Origin: Selaginella moellendorffii
Taxonomy: Eukaryota; Streptophyta; Lycopodiopsida; Selaginellales; Selaginellaceae
Direction: 5' to 3'
DNA length: 64,000 nt
Assembly: GCF_000143415.4 (NCBI RefSeq)
Contig: NW_003314283.1
Coordinates: 1,292,330 to 1,356,329, forward strand
Shown here piece after piece: positions 1 through 9,469 of the stretch (position 1 is its first letter; every line of letters begins with the position of its first letter). Made by a program: the position numbers and the translations under genes. Below the pieces are notes generated by a model. It was not told the origin of the DNA, did no database searches, and saw only the letters and a program-made list of their open reading frames with translations.

Positions 1-445
1 GAGGTGGGGCAAGAACATGACATTACGCGGGCGCGGACAGGTGTCGTGCATGCAGAGGCGAGAAATCTACAGGATACAGCCTGTAGGTCTGAATCTTGTT
101 CTCCATATTAACAGGAGTGTGGCCAGCAGGAGAGACTGCCATATGCAAGAAGGCCGCGGTTGAATGCGGCAAGTCACTTAGTCGACTGAGGGAGAAGATC
201 AGCAGCCACCTACTTAGCTAATCTTTTATTTCTGCATGGAGGCACCACCGCAACCGGGCAAGGATTGGAGACTGATGCGAAACTGCTAGCCGATTCTCTA
301 GTGATGGATCGAGGTTAATGAAGACATTATCTGTTGCTTTTCTCTGTTTGCTCCATTTCTCCTGAGCTCTCCATGAATTTTCCAAATCCGCTACCCTTCG
401 TATATTCTAAGCTCACCCAATAGCTGCGGCTTATTGTCAACCATT

Positions 446-1151
446 TCACGATACAGAAGGTACAGGAGCCGAAGATGATCTCATAACCGGGTTCATGTTC
501 CACTTGCACTCGCGGTCCACAGCAACGCCTCTTAACTTCTCTTCAAGAATGCAGCTGACCAAACCAGAGAAGATGAAATTGCTCTTCATGAACAAGGGGT
601 CCTCCCTTCTCCATGTCCTGCCTCGACTGAAGGATGAGACGTGGCCGCTCTTCTCCAAAACCCCGACCATAGCAGCCCAGTAGAAGAACAGTCTGGAACC
701 AGATTGCGAGGTGACAAGCGGAAGAAAGCTACATATCCGCACACAGCGTGAACAAGTGGCTAGAGCTCCAGGCCAATCCTTGTCAACAGCGTCACTTAAA
801 GCGCCCACAGCACCCCAGTCGATCAAAGTGTAGACTTAAGCATATGTTCCTAGGAACTATGTCGTTGTGGACGAGCCCGTGCTCTTTGAAAGCCCGAGAG
901 GTTGTTGCAAAGAGCTGCTCGCTCATGTCCAAACCGTCCACCGGGCCAAGGCTCGCTTGCAAGTCTGCAAGAGAGGCACCTGTATCAGCATGTTGACACC
1001 TTCCATAGTACCGGCTCGAGCTTCGATCGAAAAGCCACCACGTCATGCAGGAAGTCATGGCACAGCATGTCCCTCTCCGCCTTACCAGAGTTCTCTGTTC
1101 CATTCCAGAAGCATTAGGGCAGGGTGCCATCCTTTTCAAGGTGGAATCCAA
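446..1151 (-). pseudogene. Decayed protein-kinase-like gene fragment
   Basis: Two minus-strand reading frames join across a break near position 845. The upstream one (about 1151 to 792) carries HNDIVPRN, which matches a kinase catalytic loop (HxDxxxxN). The next frame (from about 826 down to 446) begins with IDWGAVG, which sits where a DFG-type metal-binding motif should follow. The shift between the two frames looks like one small indel, so the fragment is probably a pseudogene rather than a spliced gene; no GT-AG pair fits neatly at the junction. No N-lobe with a glycine loop or catalytic lysine is visible. The HxD plus DWG pattern recalls aminoglycoside-phosphotransferase-like or Crinkler-type kinases more than plant receptor kinases. 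The family is an inference. An intron instead of a frameshift remains possible. Confidence 0.45.
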
Positions 1152-1473
1152 AGTTTCCCCCGGTCTGTCCCGTTATGGTAAATTAGAATGCTCATTCTCA
1201 ATTATCTCAAGGAGCTCCTAAAGTTTTCTTCATGCTCCAGGTATTGCTGCCATTGGGATGAGGAATGTAACTGCTTGAGTGAGCGTGACAAATATCAGTT
1301 CTCTGATCTTTCAATTTTGAAGTTCGTTAATATTGCAAGAATCATGAAAATCTGGTAAGTTTGTCTTTAAAATGAGAGTTTATGAGATTCGTTTTTCTGG
1401 TTCTTGGATGCAAGGTGCTTGAAGGCGAGCAGGAGTTCATGTTGCTACTTTTGCAAAAACAAAAGATGCCGAA

Positions 1474-1544
1474 TGCACTGCCCGGGAATCGAACCCGGGT
1501 CTGTACCGTGGCAGGGTACTATTCTACCACTAGACCAGCAGTGC
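1474..1544 (-). tRNA. tRNA-Gly(GCC)
   Basis: The reverse complement folds as a 71-base tRNA. The acceptor stem GCACTGC pairs with GCAGTGC, followed by discriminator A. The D arm is GGTCTAGTGGTAGAA, the anticodon loop is CTGCCAC with anticodon GCC, and the T arm is CCCGGGTTCGATTCCCGGG. There is no intron. A TTTTGTTTTT run lies just downstream on the minus strand (1453-1465), suitable as a Pol III terminator. Confidence 0.96.
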
Positions 1545-1699
1545 TTAATTGATATTAACACTAAATTGTTTCCGAGCCTTGAGGGATATTATTTCCATCA
1601 TTGGTCGAGCCAAAGGCAAGGGGGCGGAGCACGCTCGGAAGCAGTCCTCCAGGTCAGTGAGATCGCTTGCGCATCGCATCGAGCTCATTCCCCATCGCA

Positions 1700-3141
1700 A
1701 TGAGCGAGCGCATTGTGAGATCTTTGATGCAGGCCGTGGTGACCGTTGACCTTGGCAAGCTCGTCGAGACGCTGCTGGATCTCGCTTACAGCGCCCAGCA
1801 TTGCAGGGAGAAATCCAAGACGCTGGCACTCAAGGTGGAGCTCCTCAGCGAGTCCATTGCGGAGCTCATCGAGAAGAGGGAGCACTTTACTCGAGAAAAC
1901 TTTGGAACACATGTTAGAAGGCTCGAGGTAAGATCTTGTTGTTCTTCCAAGATCTAAATGTTTTCTCTTCCCAGGTGGTGTTTAACGATGCTATCTATCT
2001 TCTCCGGAAGTATAGAAACGGTAGCATCTTCGTCAAGATCTTCAAGGCACCACACTCCGAGGATGGATTCGACTCTATCAATCAGAGACTGGAGATTTGC
2101 ATCCAGTACTTTGGATTCAGCCTGCAAGTCAGGAACGAATCCAAAGTCTCGAATCTCGCGGAAGAGAATCGGCAGCTGCGCTCCATGATCCAGTCCATTA
2201 TCCAGCAGCAGCAGGTTGATATGAGAAGATTGCTCAGTGGGGAGCTAAAGTCCGAGGAGAAAGATGCGGTGAACGCGATGCTGGAAGGACTAACTTTCGA
2301 CGACGATGACGAGGTTTATGACGAACACACGCTGTGTGCCACTCTCGAACAGCCTGGTTCTTCTTCCGCAACGCGAGTTCTACTCTTATACTCGGAGGAT
2401 CTTGGAGAGACAGAGCTGGCCATTCTCAAGCGGCTCTCAGAGTCTCACGTCAACATTCTCCAGTTCTTTGGGACTTATGTGGATGGCAAAACGAAGTATG
2501 CTGTCATGGAGAGGCCGGGGAAAGAAATCTCGACGCTGGACGAGTTTATACACAACAAGCCAGAGCTCAAGGATGGCCACTGGAGTCTCAAGAAGAACTT
2601 TGCTCTGGAGATCGCCATGGGGCTGCAATACGCTCACGCTGTGGGTGTCGTCCACAAGAACCTCCGGAGTCCAAACATCTTCATCGACGATAGCCAGGAT
2701 CTCCGCCCCAAAATATTTGGATTCAACCAAGGAAGGATTGAAGCGTTGAAAAGTGACAAGCGGCCGCAGAGCAAGGAACAGGTCCGGTGGAAGGCTCCCG
2801 AGATGCTGCCGCAGGCAAACCGAGCGATCAGGCGCCCCGAGTATAGTTACGCGTGTGACATCTTCTCGCTGGGAGTCGTCATGTGGGAGATCGTCACTTG
2901 GTCGTTTCCATTTGAGCAGATCAAAGGGGTGCGAGGCGTGCTCGAGGCAAGGGCAAGGAGGGGAATGACGCTCGATTTCTCGGCTCTTCCGCCGGGGGAT
3001 CGCTCCCCAGCGCTCCAGGCCTTCGTCCAGATTAGCATGGATTGCATGGAACAAGATAGCGGCACGAGGCCCAACGTTGACGAAGTCGTGGAGAGGCTGT
3101 CACAGCTTGTTCCAGAGGACATGACGTTTTCTTCTTTGTAA
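1700..3141 (+). CDS. HeLo-like helical domain plus pseudokinase (MLKL-type)
   Basis: Two exons, 1700-1927 and 1975-3141, flank a 47-base GT-AG intron and give about 464 residues. The start is the first ATG in frame; upstream in-frame sequence lacks one. Residues 1-130 are helical and lack membrane segments, resembling the four-helix HeLo/MLKL N-terminal bundle. A glutamine-rich linker follows, then a kinase fold at about 200-450. Its catalytic loop reads HKNLRSPN, with the HRD aspartate replaced by asparagine. The DFG motif is replaced by GFN, and no VAIK lysine is evident (VLLLYSEDL), while APE and the C-lobe DIFSLGVVMWE are kept. It should therefore not phosphorylate substrates. HeLo plus pseudokinase is the layout of plant MLKL proteins, which oligomerise during immune cell death. 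That role is inferred from architecture only. Confidence 0.75.
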
Positions 3142-3549
3142 TCAATCGGCACGTAAAATATAAAATATAAAAATAAAATGGAGAAATGTGCTAAATTATT
3201 GTAGCATCGAAGATGGGGCCAACCATTTTTTGTCTTTAAAGAAGTCAAAACTCCTACTTGATGACTTCGAGCATATAGGAGGCTAGTTGGAATAGCCAGA
3301 AGATCATAGCAGCAAGAAGGAGCTTGCGACCTTCTTGGGCAAGTTGGGCAGAATCTTTCAAGGCAACTGTGAACATAATTGTCAATGTTGTGGACCACTT
3401 TCGAATGGATCAACTCCAAAACAGCTTTAATTTATTGCATTGTAATCCGAACTGAAGTTTTCTTGTGAAAAAATCAACTGTGAAAACGTGCTTTCTAGAA
3501 ACGGGGACTTCTTCTTAAGTAGAAAGAATTGTGGATCTTAAGTTTTGAG

Positions 3550-4659
3550 ATGTCGAACGGCAAGAAGTCTTTTGATCGATCTTTGCAGCCTTCAACTAGT
3601 GGTAGTATGAGCCAGCCACCATTTTCTGTTCAAGCTTTTCATGCAAACAATTGGTCAAGATTGCCAAGTTATGACACACATGCCCAAAACTTGAGATCAC
3701 GGAGGACAAGTGGTGATAACAGAAGTTTGAGTTTGCAGCCTTCAATTGGTGTTTACAGCAGACGAAGCAGTGCTTACCAGTTCTATACTAAAAGTGATGG
3801 GTGGGCTGGATCATGGTTAAATTCGTACAGATCTTCAAGCTTTTCAACTACCAGCAGCACTAAAAGTGGATCTTCTGGAATCAGCCAAATTTCCGTCCAG
3901 GCTGTTGCTTCTACCGGACCAGTTCTGGAAAGGAGTGGTCACATCTTACCAAGATGCGGATTTAGCTCAAGGCCTCCATCTTCTGTTTCCGTCCAGGCTG
4001 TTGCTTCTGTTCTGGAAAGGAGTGGTCACGATCTTGTACCAAGATGCGAATTTAGCTCAAGGCCTCCATCTTCTGTTCAAGCTTTCAAAGATGGTCCCAA
4101 CAACTGGTGGAGCCTAACCAGTGATGGATCTTCAGCTTCCAGCATGCGGTCGGTTCAGAAGTCCTCAGCACCTGACTCAGCTTCAAGAATTAAATCTGCA
4201 GCGTCTGTCCAGAACTCGGGCAGATCATTTAGACGTGATTTGGATCAGCTCACACACACAAGCAGCACCAAGTCTCAATTTAGCTCAAGGCCTCCATCTT
4301 CTGTTCAGGCTTTTAAAGATGGTCGCAACAACTGGTGGAGCCTAACCAGTGATGGATCTTCAGCTTCCAGCTTGCAGTCGGTTCAGAAGTCCTCAGCCCC
4401 TGACTCAGCTTCAAGAATTAAATCTGCAGCGTCTGTCCAGAACTCGGGCAGATCATTTAGACGTGATTTGGATCAGCCCACATACACGAGCAGCACCCAG
4501 TCTCAGTTTAGCTCAAGGCCTCCATCTTCTGTTCAGGCATTCGAGAGTGGTCGCAATAACTGGCCCAGTTCATCGGCTTCAAGTATTAGACCTGTCCAGA
4601 ACTCACATGGTTCGGGTATGAGAAGGCGGAGAAGGTTTTTTGTGTCCTGTTATTGTTAA
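3550..4659 (+). CDS. Serine-rich tandem-repeat protein, family unknown
   Basis: Single-exon frame of 369 residues, starting at the first ATG (MSNGKKSF). The protein is dominated by Ser, Gln, Arg and Asn, and has no signal peptide, membrane segment or known domain that I can see. The C-terminal half holds 76-residue repeats beginning FSSRPPSSVQAF and including NNWWSLTSDGSSASS, SVQKSSAPDSASRIKSAASV and RSFRRDLDQ. Each repeat is 228 bases in the DNA and nearly identical to the next, so the array expanded recently. The start is about 400 bases downstream of the pseudokinase stop, on the same strand. It is probably disordered, and function is unknown. It could be an orphan gene. The long open frame and in-frame repeat length argue that it is translated. 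Confidence 0.6.
   Translation: MSNGKKSFDRSLQPSTSGSMSQPPFSVQAFHANNWSRLPSYDTHAQNLRSRRTSGDNRSLSLQPSIGVYSRRSSAYQFYTKSDGWAGSWLNSYRSSSFSTTSSTKSGSSGISQISVQAVASTGPVLERSGHILPRCGFSSRPPSSVSVQAVASVLERSGHDLVPRCEFSSRPPSSVQAFKDGPNNWWSLTSDGSSASSMRSVQKSSAPDSASRIKSAASVQNSGRSFRRDLDQLTHTSSTKSQFSSRPPSSVQAFKDGRNNWWSLTSDGSSASSLQSVQKSSAPDSASRIKSAASVQNSGRSFRRDLDQPTYTSSTQSQFSSRPPSSVQAFESGRNNWPSSSASSIRPVQNSHGSGMRRRRRFFVSCYC
3961..4610 (+). repeat. In-frame 228-bp tandem repeat
   Basis: Units start at 4051, 4279 and 4507, each with TTTAGCTCAAGGCCTCCATC. A shorter partial unit starts at 3961. The full units are 228 bases (76 codons) and differ at only a few positions; the last is truncated near 4610. Confidence 0.9.
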
Positions 4660-4697
4660 AAAAACTTAAACAAGACTATCAAAGTCCATTGTAAATA

Positions 4698-5003
4698 TTA
4701 TTTCTGCAAGATTTTTACCCCATTTGTGCAGCTCTCCAGAGCAACAAGACAATGCTGCCACGCATCAACTGATGGATAGTTCATGTCGAGCAGAAACTGG
4801 ACCAGAGAATGGAGCTCATCACAAGAATCGCCATTTTCGTATCTCTCCACAAGCTCACACCTTGTTTCAAGCGCTGCCACTGCTGCAATCCTCTCATCTT
4901 CTGCCTTGAGATGGCCCGTTGCTGCTAGCGAAACTCCACAGTGAATTTGAGCAGACACAAGAAGCACTGTTAGTAGCAGCAACAAGAGCGCCTTGCTCCC
5001 CAT
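4698..5003 (-). CDS. Small secreted cysteine-containing protein
   Basis: 101-residue frame starting at MGSKALLLLLLTVLLVSA. This start is preferred over one 24 codons upstream because it places a classic signal peptide at the N-terminus (Lys, then a nine-leucine-rich core, then a small-residue cleavage region near SAQIHCG). The mature part is about 80 residues and helical, with four cysteines in the contexts ETRC, DSC, QHC and ESC, enough for two disulfides. I do not recognise the family. It could be an apoplastic peptide or a divergent cysteine-rich defence protein. It is convergent with the serine-rich repeat gene, whose stop lies 38 bases away. Confidence 0.55.
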   Translation of the reverse strand: MGSKALLLLLLTVLLVSAQIHCGVSLAATGHLKAEDERIAAVAALETRCELVERYENGDSCDELHSLVQFLLDMNYPSVDAWQHCLVALESCTNGVKILQK

Positions 5004-5135
5004 AAAGGAAGAATGAAGAAATAGAACTCCTAACAGCTTTTTGGCTTTTTTCCTGGGCAGAAGTGCACATTTCAACCAACATTTAAGTCACCACTAAAGT
5101 TCAAGTTGTGTTTGTAAATTTCAATTAGTTCAGGT

Positions 5136-7355
5136 TTACAGAGTATACATGTTAGAGAGAAGAACATACGTAGCTGAAAATCTGGACAAGTTCCGATCGA
5201 GGATAGCCTCATTTGCAGCACATCTGGCACTAGTAACTTTCACATCTGGTTGTCTTCCACACGAACCCAGGAATGCCGCCACCGCCACCTTGCCCGGATC
5301 GTAAGGCATGCTATCAAACAGGTCCTTGGCCTCGTTCACAAGTCCAGCTCTACCAAGAACATCAATCATACAACAGATGTGCTCTTCCTTGGAAACCACA
5401 AAGTAATCAAACTCCATCGAGCCAAAGCATTGACAAGCCTCTTTCAAATGACCTGAGTGGCTTAATGCCGTAAGAATGCTCATAAACGTTACTTCGTCCC
5501 GACTAACACCCTCCAAATTAAGAATGTAGAGGAGAGTCTTGGGGCTCTGTGGATGCCGCGAATGGGCATATGCTGCCACCATGGCCGTCCAGGACAGTGT
5601 GTCTCTCGCGGGCATCTGGCTAAAAAGGTGCCACGCCTGAAACACGTCACCGTGGTGAGCATACGTGGCAAGCATGGCATTCCACGTCACCCCGTCCCGC
5701 TCCGGAATCCAGTCAAAGCTGGCCCTGGCCTCGTCAACGCAAAGACTCTGACCGTACGCCGCGATCAGCGCATTCCATGTCACCACGCTGCGGTACGGCA
5801 TCGAGTCAAACAGCTTCCTGGCCTCGTCAACCAGGCGAGCCTCGCCGTACGCACCAACCATCACGTTCCACGTCACCACACTCCTCAGCGGCATTGTATC
5901 AAACATGACACGCGCCTCTTCCAAATGGCCGCCCCGGGAATATGCCGAGACCATACTGGTCCAAGATACCAGGTCGTGCAGTGGCATCCGGTCAAATACC
6001 TTCTTTGCTTCATGGAGATTCCCAGCCTGGGCATATGCTGTGAGCAGAATCGTCCACGAGACCAAGTCCGCCTGTGGCATCTTTCTAAGTGTGCTGTCCA
6101 AAGATTCTATATTCTGGGCATGGGCATATGCTCTAAGCATCGCATTCCAAGAGACTACGTTCCTCTCAGGCATTGCATCAAAGATTCCCTTTGCCTCTCC
6201 CAAATGCCCGTCCTGGGAATATCCCTGAAGCAGCGAAGTCCACGACACAATGCTTTTGACCGGCGCAGAGTCAAAGAGATTTTTAGCATCCTTTAGATGC
6301 CCATTTTGGGCATATGCCTGTATCATAGTGCTCCAAGATACCACATTCCTCTCGGGCATGGAATCAAACACCCTCTTCGATTCTAGCAAATGACCCTTCT
6401 CGGCATAAGCTTTCACCATCATCGTCCACGAGACAATCGTCCTCTGTGGCATCCCATCAAAAGTTTCTTTCGCATCTTTCATATGTCCAACGAGGGCATA
6501 CGTCTGTGCCATGACCGTCCAAGTCATTACGTTTGGCTCCGGCATCTCTTTCAAGAGCTCGAGAGCTTTCCTGGGCTCCCCATTTTGCCTATACATAGTC
6601 ACCACCGTGTTCCACGACACAACGTTTAGCCTCGGCATTCGCAAGAACAGCTTCTCGGCCTCTTCGACATCGCCCTCTTGCGCATAGGCCCCGATCATCG
6701 CGTTCCAGGAAGCTATGCTTCGATCCTCCATCTTGTCAAACAATCTCCTGGCTTCCTGGAGCTGCCCGTTCCGAGCATACCCAGTGATCAAAGTGTTCCA
6801 CGAGACTGCGTCCCTGTCTCGCATTCCATCGAAAAGCTCCCTGGCTTCTCGTGTCCGACCGTCTTGAACGTACGCTGCGATGAGCGTGTTGCACGAGACG
6901 ATGTTCTTCTCCGGCATTCTCTGGAACACCAACCTTGCCTCGTTGGTGTGCCCGCTCTGGGCATACGCCGAGACGATGATGCTCCACGAGTAGACATTCG
7001 GCTGCGCGATGCTGTCAAACACCGCCCTCGCTTCCTGCAAGCTCCCAAGTTTGCCATACATCTCCACCAAAAGGTTCAAGAGGTACCTGTCCTGCAAATG
7101 GTGCTCGCTCTTCCGGATCCGACCGTGTAGCTCTCGGCCATGGAGGAGATTGTCACACGACTTGACGAGTGTTGCGAGCTGGAAGGCTCCCTCGGCTCCG
7201 CTGCGCTGGTCTAAAACTTCTCTGGCCAGCCGACCCCATTTGAGACCAGGAACCGAGCTTGCGAGACTTGTCAAGTAGTGATCCGGGAGTGTTCCCAGCG
7301 CCAGACCTTGGTGAGGACCAAATGGTATCCTGAGATCGCTGGCACTCAACGCCAT
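5136..7355 (-). CDS. Pentatricopeptide repeat (PPR) protein with uninterrupted 31-residue motifs
   Basis: Single-exon frame of 739 residues. The start is the ATG of MALSASDL; the frame upstream has no ATG. From about residue 140 there are 16 consecutive 31-residue PPR motifs of the form VVSWNxMIxAYAQxGxLxEAxxxFDxMPER. All are the short S-like type, instead of the usual P-L-S alternation. The C-terminus carries a truncated E-type region ending in YVLLSNMYTL, with no DYW deaminase domain. PPR proteins of this kind bind single-stranded organelle RNA and guide editing, splicing or processing in mitochondria or plastids. An N-terminal extension of about 100 residues could hold a targeting peptide. 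Which organelle and which RNA it serves are not decidable by eye. Confidence 0.88.
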   Translation of the reverse strand: MALSASDLRIPFGPHQGLALGTLPDHYLTSLASSVPGLKWGRLAREVLDQRSGAEGAFQLATLVKSCDNLLHGRELHGRIRKSEHHLQDRYLLNLLVEMYGKLGSLQEARAVFDSIAQPNVYSWSIIVSAYAQSGHTNEARLVFQRMPEKNIVSCNTLIAAYVQDGRTREARELFDGMRDRDAVSWNTLITGYARNGQLQEARRLFDKMEDRSIASWNAMIGAYAQEGDVEEAEKLFLRMPRLNVVSWNTVVTMYRQNGEPRKALELLKEMPEPNVMTWTVMAQTYALVGHMKDAKETFDGMPQRTIVSWTMMVKAYAEKGHLLESKRVFDSMPERNVVSWSTMIQAYAQNGHLKDAKNLFDSAPVKSIVSWTSLLQGYSQDGHLGEAKGIFDAMPERNVVSWNAMLRAYAHAQNIESLDSTLRKMPQADLVSWTILLTAYAQAGNLHEAKKVFDRMPLHDLVSWTSMVSAYSRGGHLEEARVMFDTMPLRSVVTWNVMVGAYGEARLVDEARKLFDSMPYRSVVTWNALIAAYGQSLCVDEARASFDWIPERDGVTWNAMLATYAHHGDVFQAWHLFSQMPARDTLSWTAMVAAYAHSRHPQSPKTLLYILNLEGVSRDEVTFMSILTALSHSGHLKEACQCFGSMEFDYFVVSKEEHICCMIDVLGRAGLVNEAKDLFDSMPYDPGKVAVAAFLGSCGRQPDVKVTSARCAANEAILDRNLSRFSATYVLLSNMYTL

Positions 7356-7469
7356 GCATGGTCTCTGGAGATCACTGAAAACTACGTTGATCTCTAGCCT
7401 GGAACTTGGAACCAAAAAAACGTTTCACGATTTATTAACATACCATTTACGTACAAAGCTTTCGTCGTC

Positions 7470-8369
7470 CTAGTCCTTGATACTCTTCTGCAAAGACAAT
7501 GAGCGAACAAAATGGTAAGAAATGGATCAAACGATTTGAGGGAGTACCTTGTCTTCGTCCTTGTGTTTCTCCTTGTCTTTCTTCTTGTCATCGCCCTCCA
7601 GCTTTGCTTCCTTCTTCTTATCTTTCATTTTCTCCTCCTCGTCTCCATGCTTCTCCTTCTTCTCCTTTTTCTCGCCATCGCCCTCGCCCTTGTCTTTCTT
7701 CTCCTTCTTCTCTTTTTTCTTCTCTTTCACTTCGTCTCCCTCGTCCTTGCCTTTCTCTTTCTTCTCCTTGTCTTTCTTCTCTTTCTTTTTTTCCTTCGAT
7801 TCATCACCCTCTTCTCCATCCTTCTTCTTCTCCTTGTCCTTCTTTTCCTTCTTCTTCTCCTTCCCTTCATCGCCCTCGCCTGATCCTTCCTTCTCTTTCT
7901 TCTTCTCCTTCGCGTCATCGCCATGCTTGTCCTTCTTTTTCTCTTTCTTCTCATCTCCCTTGTCATGCTCAGCCTCTAACGTTTTCTCTTTCTTTTCCTT
8001 CTTTTTTTCCTTCTCATCATCAACTTCCAAGCTTTTCTCTGTTTTCTCCGTCTTCTTCTCCTTGTGATCTTCGTCCACCTCCACGCTCTTCTCCTTCTTC
8101 TCCTTCTTCTCTTTCTTCTTCTCCTTGTGATCCTCGTCCACCTCCACGCTCTTCTCCTTCTCCTTCTTCTCTTTCTTCTTCTCCTTGTGATCCTCGTCCA
8201 CCTCCACGCTCTTCTCCTTCTTCTCCTTCTTCTCTTTCTTCTTCTCCTTGTGATCCTCGTCCACCTCCGCGCTCTTCTCCTTCTTCTCTTTCTTCTTCTC
8301 CATGCCACTGTCCTCCAGATGCATCTTCTTCTCCACGTCCACCTCCAAATGCTTCACTTGCTGCGCCAT
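7470..8369 (-). CDS. Highly charged Lys/Glu-repeat protein
   Basis: Main coding exon 7548-8369 starts with ATG (MAQQVKHLEV). The donor AAG/GTACTC and the acceptor TTTGCAG give a 60-base intron (7488-7547) and a tiny last exon 7470-7487 encoding KSIKD then stop. The product is about 279 residues, almost all Lys, Glu and Asp. It contains four copies of a 20-23-residue repeat with core VEVDEDHKEKKKEKKEKKEK, followed by looser KEKKKEK blocks. It should be disordered or a long charged helix. The composition recalls acidic dehydrin/LEA-like or nucleolar charged proteins, but no dehydrin K-segment is present. Function is unknown. The leader contains two near-identical introns, described separately. 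It is divergent from the bHLH gene. Confidence 0.65.
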
Positions 8370-8377
8370 GTCCAAAG

Positions 8378-8655
8378 CCTGGAAAAGATCACAAACAAAA
8401 CTCTCAGCAAAGCATGGACGATCGAGCTCTCTATCAATTCCGCATTTTGATCGCCATTCCTACATAGATCTAACTTCTAACTGAGATCGATCATCGCTTA
8501 CCAAGAGATCCAAGGCCTAGAAAATCACAAACAAAATAAAATAATGGACGATCGAGCTCTCTATCAATTCCGCAACGATCGAATTTGATCGCGATTCCTA
8601 CATAGATCTAGATATTCTAGCTGAGATCGATCATCGCTTACCCGGAAGTAAGAGA
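8378..8655 (-). repeat. Tandemly duplicated 5' UTR intron with a 15-base micro-exon
   Basis: Two direct repeats of about 138 bases share GGACGATCGAGCTCTCTATC, CTACATAGATCTA and GAGATCGATCATCGCTTAC on the plus strand. On the gene strand each copy reads as a complete intron: donor GTAAGCGATGATCG, acceptor TTTTCTAG or TTTTCCAG. Intron 1 is 8517-8641 and intron 2 is 8379-8501. Between them lies GCCTTGGATCTCTTG (8502-8516), matching the end of the exon upstream (GTGGATCTCTTACTT). The second acceptor lies 9 bases before the ATG. Confidence 0.75.
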
Positions 8656-9469
8656 TCCACGCGCCGCGATCCAAAAACCCTAGCCAAATGTAGGCTCTCG
8701 CAGTAACGCGCTTCCTTCCGCGTGGAGATTCCATCGCATCTTTGTGGCTACGTGGCAGCCAGCTGTTGACTATTTTTGACTAGGGTAACCGTATTTGACT
8801 ATCGTTGGTGATTCTTTCGCCATCAAATAACAATAAAGACACACACGCTCCCATTTTATGGCCTTTGACACCGATGTTCCGTCACCTTGTCATCTTTTAG
8901 GGCAGTGCATGCATGGCACGCAACACATCTCGCTGCCATTGTCGTTTTGCCCTTAACTTTCTCTTCTATCACCCTGCATGGATGGCGAGAGAAAGAGAGA
9001 GCAATCAGAGCAGCGAGGAGAAGGAGGCTTCTTTTTAAATGCACACCGGAGACAGCAACTGCAAAGAAGATAAAGGACTAAGAAGTCTCGATCGATCATC
9101 AAGCTGAAGCAAGGATTCTCATTTTTGTTTCCTGGCTCTCCATGTTGTTCTCGCTCAAGAGCTCTGTTTGTTGGGCATTTTGAGAGTGACAAGGCCTAGG
9201 CATTTTAAAGGCGAAACCCATACCTTTGTCCTTCGGTCTAGCTCTTTGTCCTCTGAAAACTCGAGGAAAAGATTTGGTCGGTACGTTGCTCCTCTCGGAC
9301 GATCTAAGCATCATAAGATACAAATCGTAGAACTTTGTGTCTTCTTTTCTGGGCTGGCTGTGGTGACTGCAATGGTGAGCCACAAGTGCCTTTACCTCCT
9401 TTCTTCGACTGATGAACTCGACCTTATATCTTTGTTTCGCGTGTGTGACAGGACCCAGAAACTCCCGGG

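Noticed and set aside
7499-8467. Long Ser/Pro/Leu-rich frames on the plus strand across the Lys/Glu gene
   Set aside because: They are mirror images of the AAG/GAG-rich coding repeats. The minus strand has the ATG, splice sites and a sensible end.
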